Assembly: GCF_947498005.1 (NCBI RefSeq)
Contig: NZ_CANMIW010000005.1
Location: 1-64,000, forward strand
DNA: 64,000 nt
Direction of reading: 5' to 3'
DNA from: an uncultured Winogradskyella sp.
Lineage (GTDB): Bacteria; Bacteroidota; Bacteroidia; Flavobacteriales; Flavobacteriaceae
The position numbers and the translations under genes were made by a program. Below are positions 27,774 through 37,370 of the stretch, piece after piece; within the stretch, counting starts at the first letter, position 1, and every line of letters begins with the position of its first letter. The notes beneath the pieces were generated by a model. The model was not told where the DNA came from. It did not search any database and saw only the letters and a program-made list of their open reading frames with translations.

Positions 27774-28640
27774 GTGAATCCCTTAGTATCAATCATACTT
27801 CCCAATTACAATCATGCGTCATTTTTGCAAGAGCGCTTGGATAGTATATTTAATCAAACGTATACTAATATAGAGGTGATTATACTAGATGATTGCTCTA
27901 CCGATAGCAGTTTAGAGCTTTTAGAAGCTTATAAAAATCATCCCAGAGTATCACATTTTATTGTGAATTCGACTAATACAGGTTCACCTTTTAAACAATG
28001 GCAAAAGGGATTTAACTTAGTAAAGGGCGATTTCATTTGGATTGCTGAAAGCGACGATAAAGCAGAGCTAAATTTTATTGAAAAACAACTAGAAGCTATA
28101 CAATTATATTCAAGCGATGTTGTGGTTGCTAAAACGTTAAACTTTAACGAGAAAGGTGTTTTTGATGAGGTCAACCATCCAACCTTTAAGAATAGCCAAA
28201 ATGAAATATTGAATCTTCAGGAAGTGCTCTATTGTCCAATATTAAATGTCAGTGCCGTAATTTTTAAATCGCATTTGTGTAAATTTGCAAAAACATTTAC
28301 AACCTATAATATTATAGGAGACAGAGTGTTTTATCATGAAGCATTTTTAAACTATTCTATAGTTAAAAATGATTCAACAGTTTCGTATTTTAGAAAATCT
28401 GGCGATAGTGTTTCAACTTTGAGTAATAGAAGTAAAACGTATTATAAAAATTATTTTTTGGAGCATTTAAAGTTCATAAAACACGTTAAGAAAACGAGCA
28501 ATCTTAGCACTGGATTATTTAACACATATGTGACACGCTTCTTTAATAGAGCTCGATATAGAATGTCTAGAAAGGAAAAATTAAATGCCAATTATTTAAA
28601 AATGTATATAACCTATAAGTTAAACTTAAAACGCAGTTAA
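27774..28640 (+). CDS. GT2 family glycosyltransferase
   Basis: VSIILPNYNHASFLQERLDS (5-24), VIILDDCSTDSS and WIAESDDKAE are GT2 motifs; the DxD equivalent is ESDD (about 90). The start is GTG, since no ATG fits before the conserved first strand. Length 288. The stop overlaps the next start (TAATG). Confidence 0.88.
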   Translation: MNPLVSIILPNYNHASFLQERLDSIFNQTYTNIEVIILDDCSTDSSLELLEAYKNHPRVSHFIVNSTNTGSPFKQWQKGFNLVKGDFIWIAESDDKAELNFIEKQLEAIQLYSSDVVVAKTLNFNEKGVFDEVNHPTFKNSQNEILNLQEVLYCPILNVSAVIFKSHLCKFAKTFTTYNIIGDRVFYHEAFLNYSIVKNDSTVSYFRKSGDSVSTLSNRSKTYYKNYFLEHLKFIKHVKKTSNLSTGLFNTYVTRFFNRARYRMSRKEKLNANYLKMYITYKLNLKRS

Positions 28641-29641
28641 TGAGAGTTTCTTTGGTTATTACTGTAAAGAATGAAGCACGTTTGTTACGACAAAACTTGC
28701 TTTACCACTTGGGCATTGGAATAGAAAAAGTATTCGTCTATTTTGATGGCACAACAGATAATGGTCAACAACTAATTAAAGACATCGAAGGCGTAGAGAC
28801 GAATGCGTCTATTTCTGCGGAGAAATATAGTCATTTAGGTTACTTAAAGCATCTTTGTGATAATAGAGATGTTATTCACACCGCAAGGCAATGTTTAAAT
28901 ACATATGATGCTCAAATGAAGTGCAAAGCTCTAGGTGTCGATTGGCTAATTTCCTTAGATGCTGATGAATTGTTTTTAACGGATTATATAAAACCCATTA
29001 ACTTATCTCATTTTTTTGAAGCTTATAAGGCTTATGATGTTATTCAGTTTAAGACATTAGAAGTGTTAGCCAGAAAAATGGCTTATGATAAGGTGATGTT
29101 AGAAGAAGTAAAGTTCAAAATTCAAAAGAATTTTAAAAGTCATTTTAATCGTATTTATTTTAAGTTTTTTAACCCTTATAATAAGCAGTTCCTTTCTCAT
29201 CCACATTGGTTAGGTCATGATATGGGAAAATTGGCGATTAGAGTTGACTCTAATACAATACCGAAAAATGTGCATCGCTACCAAACGATAGATAAAACAG
29301 CTTTAAAAAGCGAAAAAGGCGGTTATTTGCTTCATTATCATTTGTATGATTATCAAGATTTTATAAAGAAATATCAGAATTTTAAAGCACATCCAAATAC
29401 ATTTTTGAGTGGGAATAAAATAGGATCATTAAAGACACTATGGCGTGATATGGTTAACGATCCTCAATTTGATGATTTATTTTTACAAAGGTATTTTGAG
29501 GATAATATTTTAATTACAGAAGCCAAGTTTAAGACATTACAACATTTACGTTATTTTCCTTTTATTAAAAGGAAAGCAAAAGCGATTGCAGATGTTACGT
29601 ATCCGCAAACAATTCTTAAATCTGTAAAACAGTCCTTGTAA
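28640..29641 (+). CDS. GT2-like glycosyltransferase (Glyco_tranf_2_4 type)
   Basis: MRVSLVITVKNEARLLRQNL opens a GT-A fold of the type also described as GT92-like. ISLDADELF (about 108-116) is the DxD motif, and HYHLYDYQDFIKKYQNF is a conserved C-terminal feature. The 333-residue protein has no membrane segment. The sugar and linkage are unknown. It overlaps the preceding gene by one base and lies 3 bp before the AsnB-like gene. Confidence 0.8.
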   Translation: MRVSLVITVKNEARLLRQNLLYHLGIGIEKVFVYFDGTTDNGQQLIKDIEGVETNASISAEKYSHLGYLKHLCDNRDVIHTARQCLNTYDAQMKCKALGVDWLISLDADELFLTDYIKPINLSHFFEAYKAYDVIQFKTLEVLARKMAYDKVMLEEVKFKIQKNFKSHFNRIYFKFFNPYNKQFLSHPHWLGHDMGKLAIRVDSNTIPKNVHRYQTIDKTALKSEKGGYLLHYHLYDYQDFIKKYQNFKAHPNTFLSGNKIGSLKTLWRDMVNDPQFDDLFLQRYFEDNILITEAKFKTLQHLRYFPFIKRKAKAIADVTYPQTILKSVKQSL

Positions 29642-29644
29642 ATT

Positions 29645-31036
29645 ATGCCAGAAATTAATACATCTATTATTCCTGTAAAGCAAAAGTTTGCGACGTTAAA
29701 AAATGAACCTAAGGTCATAGATTTAGAGGCTATTTGTGTGTACGTGGCTACAGGTTTTTTTTTAGATGATGATACCTTTTGGAAGCATAAAAAAGTACTT
29801 AGGCCAGGAACAAAAAATATATTAGATAACGAAGGTAATTTAGTGTCTAGTAGCCAACATTTTAAATGGCACTACAAGCTTGATGACGCGTTATCTTTTT
29901 CTGACGCTGTAGAAAATTTCGGAGCATTATTTGAGAAAATTATAGATAGACAAGTAGGCGATAAGCAAGTGATTTTACCTTTGTCTGGTGGTTTAGATAG
30001 CAGAACACAAGCCGTCGCACTTCATAAGCTAAATAAAAATGTAGCGTCTTATTGTTATGCATTTAAAGGCGGCTATCCTGAAGCGAAAATAGGAAAATCT
30101 ATAGCCAATACTTGTAATTTCGACTTTAAAGCATTTACCATTCAACCCAATTATCTTTGGTCTAAGATTGATGATTTAGCGAAAATAAGTGAATGTTATT
30201 CTGAGTTTTCGCACCCAAGGCAAATGGCTATTATTGATGACTATAAAACTATGGGAGACGTTTTTAGTTTAGGGCATTGGGGCGACGTATTGTTTGATGA
30301 TATGGGAGTTTCTGATGATTTAGGTCTTAATGACCAAGTAGACATACTTCTGAAAAAAATAGTAAAACCTTCAGGTATAGCGCTTGCTGAAAAATTATGG
30401 AAGCATTTCAACTTAGATGGTAAATTTAAAGATTACTTTACAGCAAGAATTCATAAGCTGTATAAAAATATTCATATTGAAAGCAGTGCTAACGCTAGTA
30501 TTAGAGCTTTTAAAAGTACTTATTGGGCACCACGATGGACAAGTATCAATTTAAACATATTTAGCGAAGTAAAACCAATAACTTTGCCGTATTATGATGA
30601 CGAAATGTGTAAGTTTATTTGCCAAATTCCGGAATCTTATTTGGCTCAAAGAGCGATTCAAATTGCGTATATAAAAAGAAGAGCTCCAGAGATGGCTAAA
30701 ATCGTATGGCATCAACAAAAACCGTTTAATTTAAATACGTATCAGTATAACAAAACACCATTTAATTTGCCTTATAGAGTATATTCTAAACTTAATAGAA
30801 TGTCTAAGGATTTCATAGGTAAACCATTGGTACAACGTAATTGGGAATTACAGTTTATAGGCGAATCTAATGAGGCGATGCTAAAAGATTATCTTTTTAA
30901 AAATAGTTTTATTCCAAAAGATATAATTTCTGAAGTTTTTAATGATTTCAAGACGAAAGATAAGGTTTACCATGCACATGCAGTGAGTATGTTATTAACC
31001 TTGAGCTTATGGGACAAGCATTTCAATAATGAATAG
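29645..31036 (+). CDS. AsnB-like ATP-pyrophosphatase lacking glutaminase domain
   Basis: A 463-residue protein with the asparagine-synthase synthetase domain: the PP-loop LPLSGGLDSRT (SGGLDS at 114-119) and a later acidic segment around SLGHWGDVLFDDMG replacing the usual SGDGGDE. The N-terminal Ntn glutaminase domain and Cys2 are missing; the first 85 residues are unrelated. It therefore cannot hydrolyse glutamine by itself. It could use free ammonia or an amine, or form an amide or ester by adenylation. It lies 3.7 kb after the complete AsnB. Confidence 0.8.
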   Translation: MPEINTSIIPVKQKFATLKNEPKVIDLEAICVYVATGFFLDDDTFWKHKKVLRPGTKNILDNEGNLVSSSQHFKWHYKLDDALSFSDAVENFGALFEKIIDRQVGDKQVILPLSGGLDSRTQAVALHKLNKNVASYCYAFKGGYPEAKIGKSIANTCNFDFKAFTIQPNYLWSKIDDLAKISECYSEFSHPRQMAIIDDYKTMGDVFSLGHWGDVLFDDMGVSDDLGLNDQVDILLKKIVKPSGIALAEKLWKHFNLDGKFKDYFTARIHKLYKNIHIESSANASIRAFKSTYWAPRWTSINLNIFSEVKPITLPYYDDEMCKFICQIPESYLAQRAIQIAYIKRRAPEMAKIVWHQQKPFNLNTYQYNKTPFNLPYRVYSKLNRMSKDFIGKPLVQRNWELQFIGESNEAMLKDYLFKNSFIPKDIISEVFNDFKTKDKVYHAHAVSMLLTLSLWDKHFNNE

Positions 31037-31066
31037 TTTTAAAATGTGTGGCGCGCACAAAATGAT

Positions 31067-32161
31067 ATGAGTACGACATCAAAAATAAAAATATTATATA
31101 CCATTCCTAACTTTGATACAGCTGGTAGTGGAAAGGTGGTGTATGATTTAGTTAAAGGCTTAGATACGTCAAAGTTTGATGTTGCTATTGCATGCACACA
31201 TAATAGAGGAGGTTTTTTTAAAACAGTAGAAGCTCTAGGACATCCTATTTATATTTTCGATACTAAAACAAATTACAGACCGTATTTTTCACTTTTAAAA
31301 AGGTTAAGACCTATTTCAAAATTTTACAAAGCGCATCATTTTGATATTGTTCACTCATGGCAATGGAGTAATGATTGGACGGAAGCCCTTGCAGCACGCT
31401 TAGTCGGTAAAAAATGGATTTACACTAAAAAGGCAATGGGTTTTAATAAACATTGGAAAATAAAAAGCTATTTAGCCAATTTTATTGTCACCATCAACGA
31501 TGAAATGACACAGTATTTTCCCAATAAAAAATCACAGAAATTAATTCCATTAGGTATTGATACGGATTATTATAATGCGGCAAATTTTGAAAAAAAAGAA
31601 TCGCGTTTTTTTGAAATCATAACGGTCGCTAACCTTGTGCCTGTAAAAGGAATTGAAGTTTTAATTAGAGCGATAGCGCACTTAAAAGATAAGAGCATTC
31701 GATTGAGCGTTTTAGGTGATAATGCTAATGACTATGGAGCTTCAATTAAAGCACTTTGTGAAGAATTACAGGTTGAAGATCAAGTGATTTTTCTAGGAAA
31801 ACAATTAGATGTACGTCCATATATAGCAAATTCAGACTTATATGTTATTCCAACTTTAGATCAAGGGAGAAAAGAAGGTATGCCAATGGCCTTGGTGGAA
31901 GCTATGAGTATGGGAATACCAATTTTAGGATCTAATATTACAGGCATCAATTTTGTTTTAAAGGCTTTTGAGGGTTTATTGTTTACGGCAGGAGATTTTA
32001 AGGTTTTAGCAGAAAAAATAAGTCATAATCAGAAGTTAAGTGCTTCCGAACGACATAAGTTAGGTAAACACCTAAGAGCGTATTGTGTTAAGGAATTTGC
32101 GATGCATAAATTTATTGAAGCACATCAAGAATTGTACACAAAACTAGTAACAAAGTCCTAA
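31067..32161 (+). CDS. GT4 family glycosyltransferase
   Basis: A 364-residue GT-B enzyme. ILYTIPNFDTAGSGKVVYDL (near 8-27) is the acceptor-side loop with the glycine-rich turn, and the C-terminal half has VANLVPVKGIEVLIRAI, ILPTLDQ-like donor contacts and EGMPMALVEAMSMGIPILGS with the E-x7-E pair. I start it at ATG 31067 (MSTTSK); an ATG at 31046 would add MWRAQND, which is not family-like. It overlaps the next gene by one base. Confidence 0.88.
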   Translation: MSTTSKIKILYTIPNFDTAGSGKVVYDLVKGLDTSKFDVAIACTHNRGGFFKTVEALGHPIYIFDTKTNYRPYFSLLKRLRPISKFYKAHHFDIVHSWQWSNDWTEALAARLVGKKWIYTKKAMGFNKHWKIKSYLANFIVTINDEMTQYFPNKKSQKLIPLGIDTDYYNAANFEKKESRFFEIITVANLVPVKGIEVLIRAIAHLKDKSIRLSVLGDNANDYGASIKALCEELQVEDQVIFLGKQLDVRPYIANSDLYVIPTLDQGRKEGMPMALVEAMSMGIPILGSNITGINFVLKAFEGLLFTAGDFKVLAEKISHNQKLSASERHKLGKHLRAYCVKEFAMHKFIEAHQELYTKLVTKS

Positions 32162-33012
32162 TGCCAAAATTCAATAAACATATCATTGTAGTGGGTACGG
32201 CCAGGAGTGGGACAAGTTGGTTGAGTGAAACCATGGCGCAACAGCATAGATACCGTATGCTTTTTGAACCAGAGCATGAAACCCGAACAAAGAAAGGTTA
32301 TTTATTATGTGATCAATGGTTAACGTCAGACACTAATACTAGTGAAACTCATCGCTATATAAGTCAAGTTTTAAAAAACCGTGTCGATTGTGATTGGATT
32401 GCGCAAAATAGCAATCGTAAATACAAATTACATCTATGGCCTTTTATTCCTAAAAAGTATGTCATCAAATTTGTACGTGCTAATCTTGCCGCACAATACA
32501 TAAATAGTGCTTTCAATGTACCTGTAATTCATATTATCAGAAATCCTTATGATGTGATTTTATCGCAAAAGCGTTCTAATTTTCCATGGTTATATGATTT
32601 GTCCATCTTTACAGCACAAGAAAAATTAGTGCAATTAATTAAAGAGAAATTTAATTACGATATAAGCACATATACTAAACTTACCAATATAGAAAAACTC
32701 TGTTTGCGTTGGTGTATAGAAAATGTGGTGCCTTTAGAAGTGTTCAACGGTTATAAAAACAAAGCAGCAGTTGTAAAATATGAAGATTTAGTTTCTAATA
32801 TAGATGTGTATTATAACCTTTGTAAATCTTTTGAAATTGAACCTATTAGTAATTTAGAATCCCATTATAGAAAACCTTCAAGTAAAACACATCCTAAAAG
32901 TGAATTAATCTCAGCGCAAAATCAAACGAAAGCTAAAATCACTGAGGCAGATAAGGCAAGGGTTAATGAATTATTAGATATATTTGAAACGCAGTTATAC
33001 AAAATAGAATAA
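32161..33012 (+). CDS. PAPS-dependent sulfotransferase (Sulfotransfer_1/3-like)
   Basis: VGTARSGTSWLSE (11-23) is the phosphate-binding loop for PAPS and HIIRNPYDVILSQKR (about 124-138) the second PAPS site. The 283-residue protein belongs to a different sulfotransferase branch from the one at 26986-27723, having GTxRSGTSxL rather than HIxKCAGTS. No signal peptide, so cytosolic action on sugar intermediates is likely. It suggests at least two sulfated positions in the glycan. Confidence 0.87.
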   Translation: MPKFNKHIIVVGTARSGTSWLSETMAQQHRYRMLFEPEHETRTKKGYLLCDQWLTSDTNTSETHRYISQVLKNRVDCDWIAQNSNRKYKLHLWPFIPKKYVIKFVRANLAAQYINSAFNVPVIHIIRNPYDVILSQKRSNFPWLYDLSIFTAQEKLVQLIKEKFNYDISTYTKLTNIEKLCLRWCIENVVPLEVFNGYKNKAAVVKYEDLVSNIDVYYNLCKSFEIEPISNLESHYRKPSSKTHPKSELISAQNQTKAKITEADKARVNELLDIFETQLYKIE

Positions 33013-33030
33013 TTTACTGCTAGGTATCAA

Positions 33031-34104
33031 ATGAAACTGTACTACCCAACGACACTTTACGATTCAAAATCTAGTAATCGGTATGCTGTTTTCCCACTTT
33101 TAAAAGTTTTTTTAAAGTCGGATAAGATTTTAGAAAATCCTGCTGTAGAAGTATTTGGTTTTACCAATCAATTGATGACACTAGTTGATGATATAAACGA
33201 AGCAACTGTAACTATTCTACCAATGTCTTGGGACTTTTATGTAAAGGAGAATAAAGAAAAAATAGCAAACGATTTTATTGAAAGTGTCAATAGTCTAAAT
33301 AAACTTGTATTTATATTTATCTCAGGAGATTTTGGTGTGAAAATTCCAGATTTTCCAAACGTTAGAGTCTATAGATGTAGTGGTTACAAAAGTAAATTGC
33401 CAAATACGCATTTAGGATTACCTGTATTTCATAGAGATCCATTAGAACGATACTATAATTCCGAGGTTATTTCATTAAGAGCATATGCAGAGATTCCAAC
33501 CGTAGGCTTTTGTGGTCAAGCAATAAAATCTATTAGCAACAGAATTAAAGAGCAACTTAGAATTGTCTTTAATAATACGAGATACTATTTAGGATTAGCT
33601 GAAAAGAGTCCGCAAAAAATACAATCTACACCCTACAATAGATTTAAAATTTTAGATAATCTCAAGGGTAAATCACTTATTGCAACTAATTTCATTATTA
33701 GAGATCAATATGGAGGTGGTGTAAAACGAGGCAGAGGAGCAACGAAAGTAGCGGAAGAGTATTTTGAAAACATGGAAAATTCAGATTACATCATCTGTTA
33801 CAGAGGCGCAGGGAATTTTTCGGTTCGTTTTTATGAAACCTTAGCCATGGGAAGAATACCTGTTTATATAAATACCGATGGATTTTTACCGTTGCGCGAG
33901 AGTGTTAATTGGAAATCGCATTTAGTTTGGGTAGAACCCTCAGAAATTCATAAAATTGAAGAAAAAATAGTTACTTTTCATAACGCTCTCAATCAAAGTG
34001 AATTTGAAGCGTTACAAAAAAGTAATCGTAACTTATGGAAGGATCAATTAAACCTTTGGAGTTTCTTTTATCATCAAATACAACAGGCTAAAGGCGATAA
34101 TTAA
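33031..34104 (+). CDS. Exostosin-like (GT47-type) glycosyltransferase
   Basis: A 357-residue protein. YIICYRGAGNFSVRFYETLA (about 249-268) followed by MGRIPVYINTD is the hallmark of the exostosin family, in which it is the donor-binding region. In animals this family builds heparan sulfate and in plants xyloglucan side chains; bacterial members occur in capsule loci. The N-terminal half is less conserved. It lies 18 bp after the sulfotransferase gene. Confidence 0.78.
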   Translation: MKLYYPTTLYDSKSSNRYAVFPLLKVFLKSDKILENPAVEVFGFTNQLMTLVDDINEATVTILPMSWDFYVKENKEKIANDFIESVNSLNKLVFIFISGDFGVKIPDFPNVRVYRCSGYKSKLPNTHLGLPVFHRDPLERYYNSEVISLRAYAEIPTVGFCGQAIKSISNRIKEQLRIVFNNTRYYLGLAEKSPQKIQSTPYNRFKILDNLKGKSLIATNFIIRDQYGGGVKRGRGATKVAEEYFENMENSDYIICYRGAGNFSVRFYETLAMGRIPVYINTDGFLPLRESVNWKSHLVWVEPSEIHKIEEKIVTFHNALNQSEFEALQKSNRNLWKDQLNLWSFFYHQIQQAKGDN

Positions 34105-34121
34105 ATTTTTCCGCAGCAAAA

Positions 34122-35288
34122 ATGAGTCACAAATTAAAGATAGCAATATACTCTGGTGTTATTCCGTCGTCTACTTTTATAGAACGGTTAATAACAGGAT
34201 TGTCTATTTCTAATCAATGTGAAATTTATCTTTTTGGAGCAGAAAAGCAAATGTTACGTTATGATAAAAATGTAAAGGTTGTAGGTTATAGAAATTCAAA
34301 GTTTTCAAAATTTATTCAATTAATAAAGTATAGTTTCTTGATGTTTTTTTTTAATCGTAAGGATAAAAAGAAATTAGATGTGATTCTTAAATCCAAGGGT
34401 CGAAACACACGCTTAGATAAAGTTAAATTTTATCCTGTACTTTGGCATAAGCCAGATATTTTTCATCTACAATGGGCAAAAGGAATTGAAGATTGGATAT
34501 GGCTAAAGGAATTTGGTGTTAAAGTCGTTTTGAGTTTAAGAGGAACACAAATTAATCATTCGCCTATTGCAGATGCTGAGCTTGCAGCAATGTATAGACG
34601 TGAGTTCCCAAAAGTAGATGGTTTTCATGCAGTATCTAAGGCTATAGCTAATGAAGCTGCAAAATATGGTGTAACTCCCGCAAAAACGAAAGTTGTTTAC
34701 AGCGGATTGCAATTAGAGCCGTCATTAGAAATGGAGAAAAATAAAAATGGTGTTTTTCAAATTATATCTATTGGAAGACCACATTGGATTAAAGGTTATA
34801 CATATGCTTTAGATGGGTGTAAACAATTAAAAGATAATGGTTTTAAATTTCAATACACTATAATTGGTGCCGCAGGAAATATAGAATTGGCTTACCAAAT
34901 TGAAGATTTAGGTTTACAAAATGAAGTAATTTTAATGGAAAAACAACCTTTTAATACTGTAAAAGAGAATATACAATCTTCAGATTTATTAGTATTGCCA
35001 AGTTTAAAAGAAGGAATTGCAAACGTAGTCTTAGAAGCAATGTTGTTAAAAACGTTTGTACTAACAACCGATTGTGGAGGGATGACAGAAGTGATAAATG
35101 ATAATGTTAACGGGTTTGTGGTTCCTATTCGAAATTCCGAAGCAATTGCGCAAAAGATATTAGAGATTAGTACGTTGTCTATAGAGCAAAAGGATGAATT
35201 GGTTAATAACGCAATTCAAACTGTAAGAAACCAGCACAATGAAAAGCAATTAATTACAGGAATGCTTAATTTTTATAAAGACCTATAA
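34122..35288 (+). CDS. GT4 family glycosyltransferase
   Basis: A 388-residue GT-B enzyme. HLQWAKGIEDW and VVLSLRGTQINH form the acceptor domain; the donor domain contains ISIGRPHWIKGYTYALDGC, LLVLPSLKEGIANVVLEAML with the E-x7-E pair, and VLTTDCGGMTEVI. The gene is 1 bp apart from the next, which encodes a related protein: the two share the K-G-Y/F-TYAL.. and EGIAN/EGFCN-VLEA segments, suggesting an old duplication. Confidence 0.9.
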   Translation: MSHKLKIAIYSGVIPSSTFIERLITGLSISNQCEIYLFGAEKQMLRYDKNVKVVGYRNSKFSKFIQLIKYSFLMFFFNRKDKKKLDVILKSKGRNTRLDKVKFYPVLWHKPDIFHLQWAKGIEDWIWLKEFGVKVVLSLRGTQINHSPIADAELAAMYRREFPKVDGFHAVSKAIANEAAKYGVTPAKTKVVYSGLQLEPSLEMEKNKNGVFQIISIGRPHWIKGYTYALDGCKQLKDNGFKFQYTIIGAAGNIELAYQIEDLGLQNEVILMEKQPFNTVKENIQSSDLLVLPSLKEGIANVVLEAMLLKTFVLTTDCGGMTEVINDNVNGFVVPIRNSEAIAQKILEISTLSIEQKDELVNNAIQTVRNQHNEKQLITGMLNFYKDL

Positions 35289-35289
35289 G

Positions 35290-36486
35290 ATGAAACAAAA
35301 AGGGCAGAAATCACAAACTATCGGTCTTGTACTATCTACAGTACCAAGATATTCTGAAACCTTTTTTAGAAATAAAATTAAAGGTTTGCAAAACCATGGA
35401 TTTAAGGTAATTTTATTTGTTGATTATTATAAGAAGGAAGACTCTAGTTTTTCTTGTAAAATTGTTTCTGCTAGTAATTATAACAATAGTAGGTTTATAA
35501 ATTTTTGGAATAGTTTCGTTGCGCTTTCAAAATCAGTTTTTGTTCATCCTAAACGGAGTTTAAAATTATTTCAATTAAACAAAAAAGATCATATTTCATT
35601 TAAGGATAATCTGAAGCAAATCATTATCAATGAGTTTTTTCTATCAGAACAAGTAGATTGGCTGCACTTTGGTTTTGGAATGCTTGCTGTAAATAGAGAA
35701 AATGTCGCAGCTGCTATAAAAGCTAAAATGGCTGTTAGTTTTAGGGGTTTTGATTTGTATCTATCGCCTTTGAAGCATAAAAACTGTTATAATATATTAT
35801 TTAAAAAAGATATTAGGTATCATGTTTTATCACAAGAAATGAAACATGATTTAATGAAATATAAAGTTCAGGAGAATCAAATAAAAGTAATAACTCCAGC
35901 AATTAACACTGAGTTTTTTCAAACAGAAAAATCGCCTCATAAATCTAAGCATCTACAATTAGTAACTGTGGCTAGACAACATTGGAAAAAAGGATTTATA
36001 TACACATTAGAAGCCTTAGCATGTCTAAAACAAAATGATATTGATTTTCATTACACCATTATTGGAGGAGGTATTGAGCAAGAACGAATCACTTTTGCGG
36101 CATATCAGTTAGGTATATTGGAAAACATAACATTTACAGGTAAATTACCACAGGAGGAAGTGAAAGCGACTCTATTACAATCTTCAATTTTTGTTCAATA
36201 TAGTATTCAAGAAGGTTTTTGTAATGCCGTTTTAGAAGCACAGGCTTTAGGCTTATTATGTGTGGTTTCTAACGCAGAAGGATTAGCAGAGAATGTATTG
36301 AATGGCATAACTGGTTGGGTCGTTCCTAAAAGAGAACCAATCCAATTAGCTCAAAAAATAATGGAAATCTTAAACTTACCAGAAGAACAAAAGCAAGAGA
36401 TAAGAAATGTAGCGATTGAGAGAGTTAAAAAGGAGTTTAATTTAGAGAAACAGCAGGAAAAATTTGTTCGTTTTTACCAAAATTAG
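35290..36486 (+). CDS. GT4 family glycosyltransferase
   Basis: A 398-residue GT-B enzyme. The donor domain has LVTVARQHWKKGFIYTLEAL, YHYTIIGGG-type strand, SIQEGFCNAVLEAQALGLLCV (E-x7-E pair) and NAEGLAENVLNGITGWVVP. It pairs with the preceding gene, which it resembles in the donor half. A 124-bp spacer after it contains no clear terminator, only AT-rich sequence with a weak -7-like ATAATTTG. Confidence 0.9.
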   Translation: MKQKGQKSQTIGLVLSTVPRYSETFFRNKIKGLQNHGFKVILFVDYYKKEDSSFSCKIVSASNYNNSRFINFWNSFVALSKSVFVHPKRSLKLFQLNKKDHISFKDNLKQIIINEFFLSEQVDWLHFGFGMLAVNRENVAAAIKAKMAVSFRGFDLYLSPLKHKNCYNILFKKDIRYHVLSQEMKHDLMKYKVQENQIKVITPAINTEFFQTEKSPHKSKHLQLVTVARQHWKKGFIYTLEALACLKQNDIDFHYTIIGGGIEQERITFAAYQLGILENITFTGKLPQEEVKATLLQSSIFVQYSIQEGFCNAVLEAQALGLLCVVSNAEGLAENVLNGITGWVVPKREPIQLAQKIMEILNLPEEQKQEIRNVAIERVKKEFNLEKQQEKFVRFYQN

Positions 36487-36610
36487 TAGACCATTTAGTA
36501 CTTGTTTAAATCTTAGTTGATAGCTTTTAGTATAACTACATGAATATTTAATACATAATATCTATTATTGTATAATAATTTGAAAAACAGAAAAACCCTC
36601 AAACATAATA

Positions 36611-37348
36611 ATGACAAATTATGAATTAATGCGTTGGTTAACATTTCCTATAATGACAACTCATTTAGTAACTGTTCGCAACGATATAAAGAGATTGTTA
36701 AAATCTAATACGCAAAGGTCTAAAAAAATTTCTGTTTTAGATGTTGGTGGTCGTAAATCGCCATATACTATTAATTTACCTGCAGAAATAACTTTATTAG
36801 ATGTGCCTCAAGAAGAAGGCACACGTGAGGAATTAAATTTAGGGTTTACGTCAGAAATACTTACTAATATTCAGAAAAAACGTAGCAATATTAAAGATGT
36901 AATTATAGAAGACATGACTAAATCTACCTTGGCAGATGGTTCATACGATGCGGTTGTTTGTATTGAAGTTATAGAACATGTAGAAGCAGATGACGTTTTT
37001 GTTAAAAATATAGCGAATGTTATAGAAGAAGGTGGTTGGGCTTATTTTACAACGCCAAATGGTGATTATATTAAAAACGAAGGTCCAAATAAAAATCCTG
37101 ATCACGTTAGGCATTATACAAGATTAGAGTTGCAAACCTTATTAGAGAAGTATTTTGATAATGTAGATGTACATTACGCCGTGAAAACAGGAAAATACAG
37201 AGTTATGGGATTAAAAAGTTTTAAACTGAGCAATCCTTTTGGTATTTTAAAAACCATATTTGCTAATATAGTTAATAGGTTTCAGTCTAAAGGTGTAGAA
37301 AATACGTCTCAAGAAACAGCACATTTAGTTGCAATAGGTTATAAATAA
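36611..37348 (+). CDS. Class I SAM-dependent methyltransferase
   Basis: A 245-residue protein. ISVLDVGGRKSPYT (about 39-52) is motif I, and VVCIEVIEHVEADDVFVKNI and GGWAYFTTPNGDYIKNE are typical Methyltransf_11/23 features. It starts a group of tightly packed genes (36611-41762) that may have its own promoter in the 124-bp spacer. The substrate is unknown. Confidence 0.82.
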   Translation: MTNYELMRWLTFPIMTTHLVTVRNDIKRLLKSNTQRSKKISVLDVGGRKSPYTINLPAEITLLDVPQEEGTREELNLGFTSEILTNIQKKRSNIKDVIIEDMTKSTLADGSYDAVVCIEVIEHVEADDVFVKNIANVIEEGGWAYFTTPNGDYIKNEGPNKNPDHVRHYTRLELQTLLEKYFDNVDVHYAVKTGKYRVMGLKSFKLSNPFGILKTIFANIVNRFQSKGVENTSQETAHLVAIGYK

Positions 37349-37370
37349 ATTGATTAAATAAGTCATTAAA

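Noticed and set aside
31046-31066. Upstream start of the GT4 gene (MWRAQND)
   Set aside because: The family N terminus fits the ATG at 31067; the extra residues come from a GC-rich spacer word.
31052-31066. Similarity of the spacer word GCGCGCACAAAATGA to GCACGCACAAAATGA at 61965-61979
   Set aside because: Only about 14 shared bases, different contexts and no third copy; probably chance.
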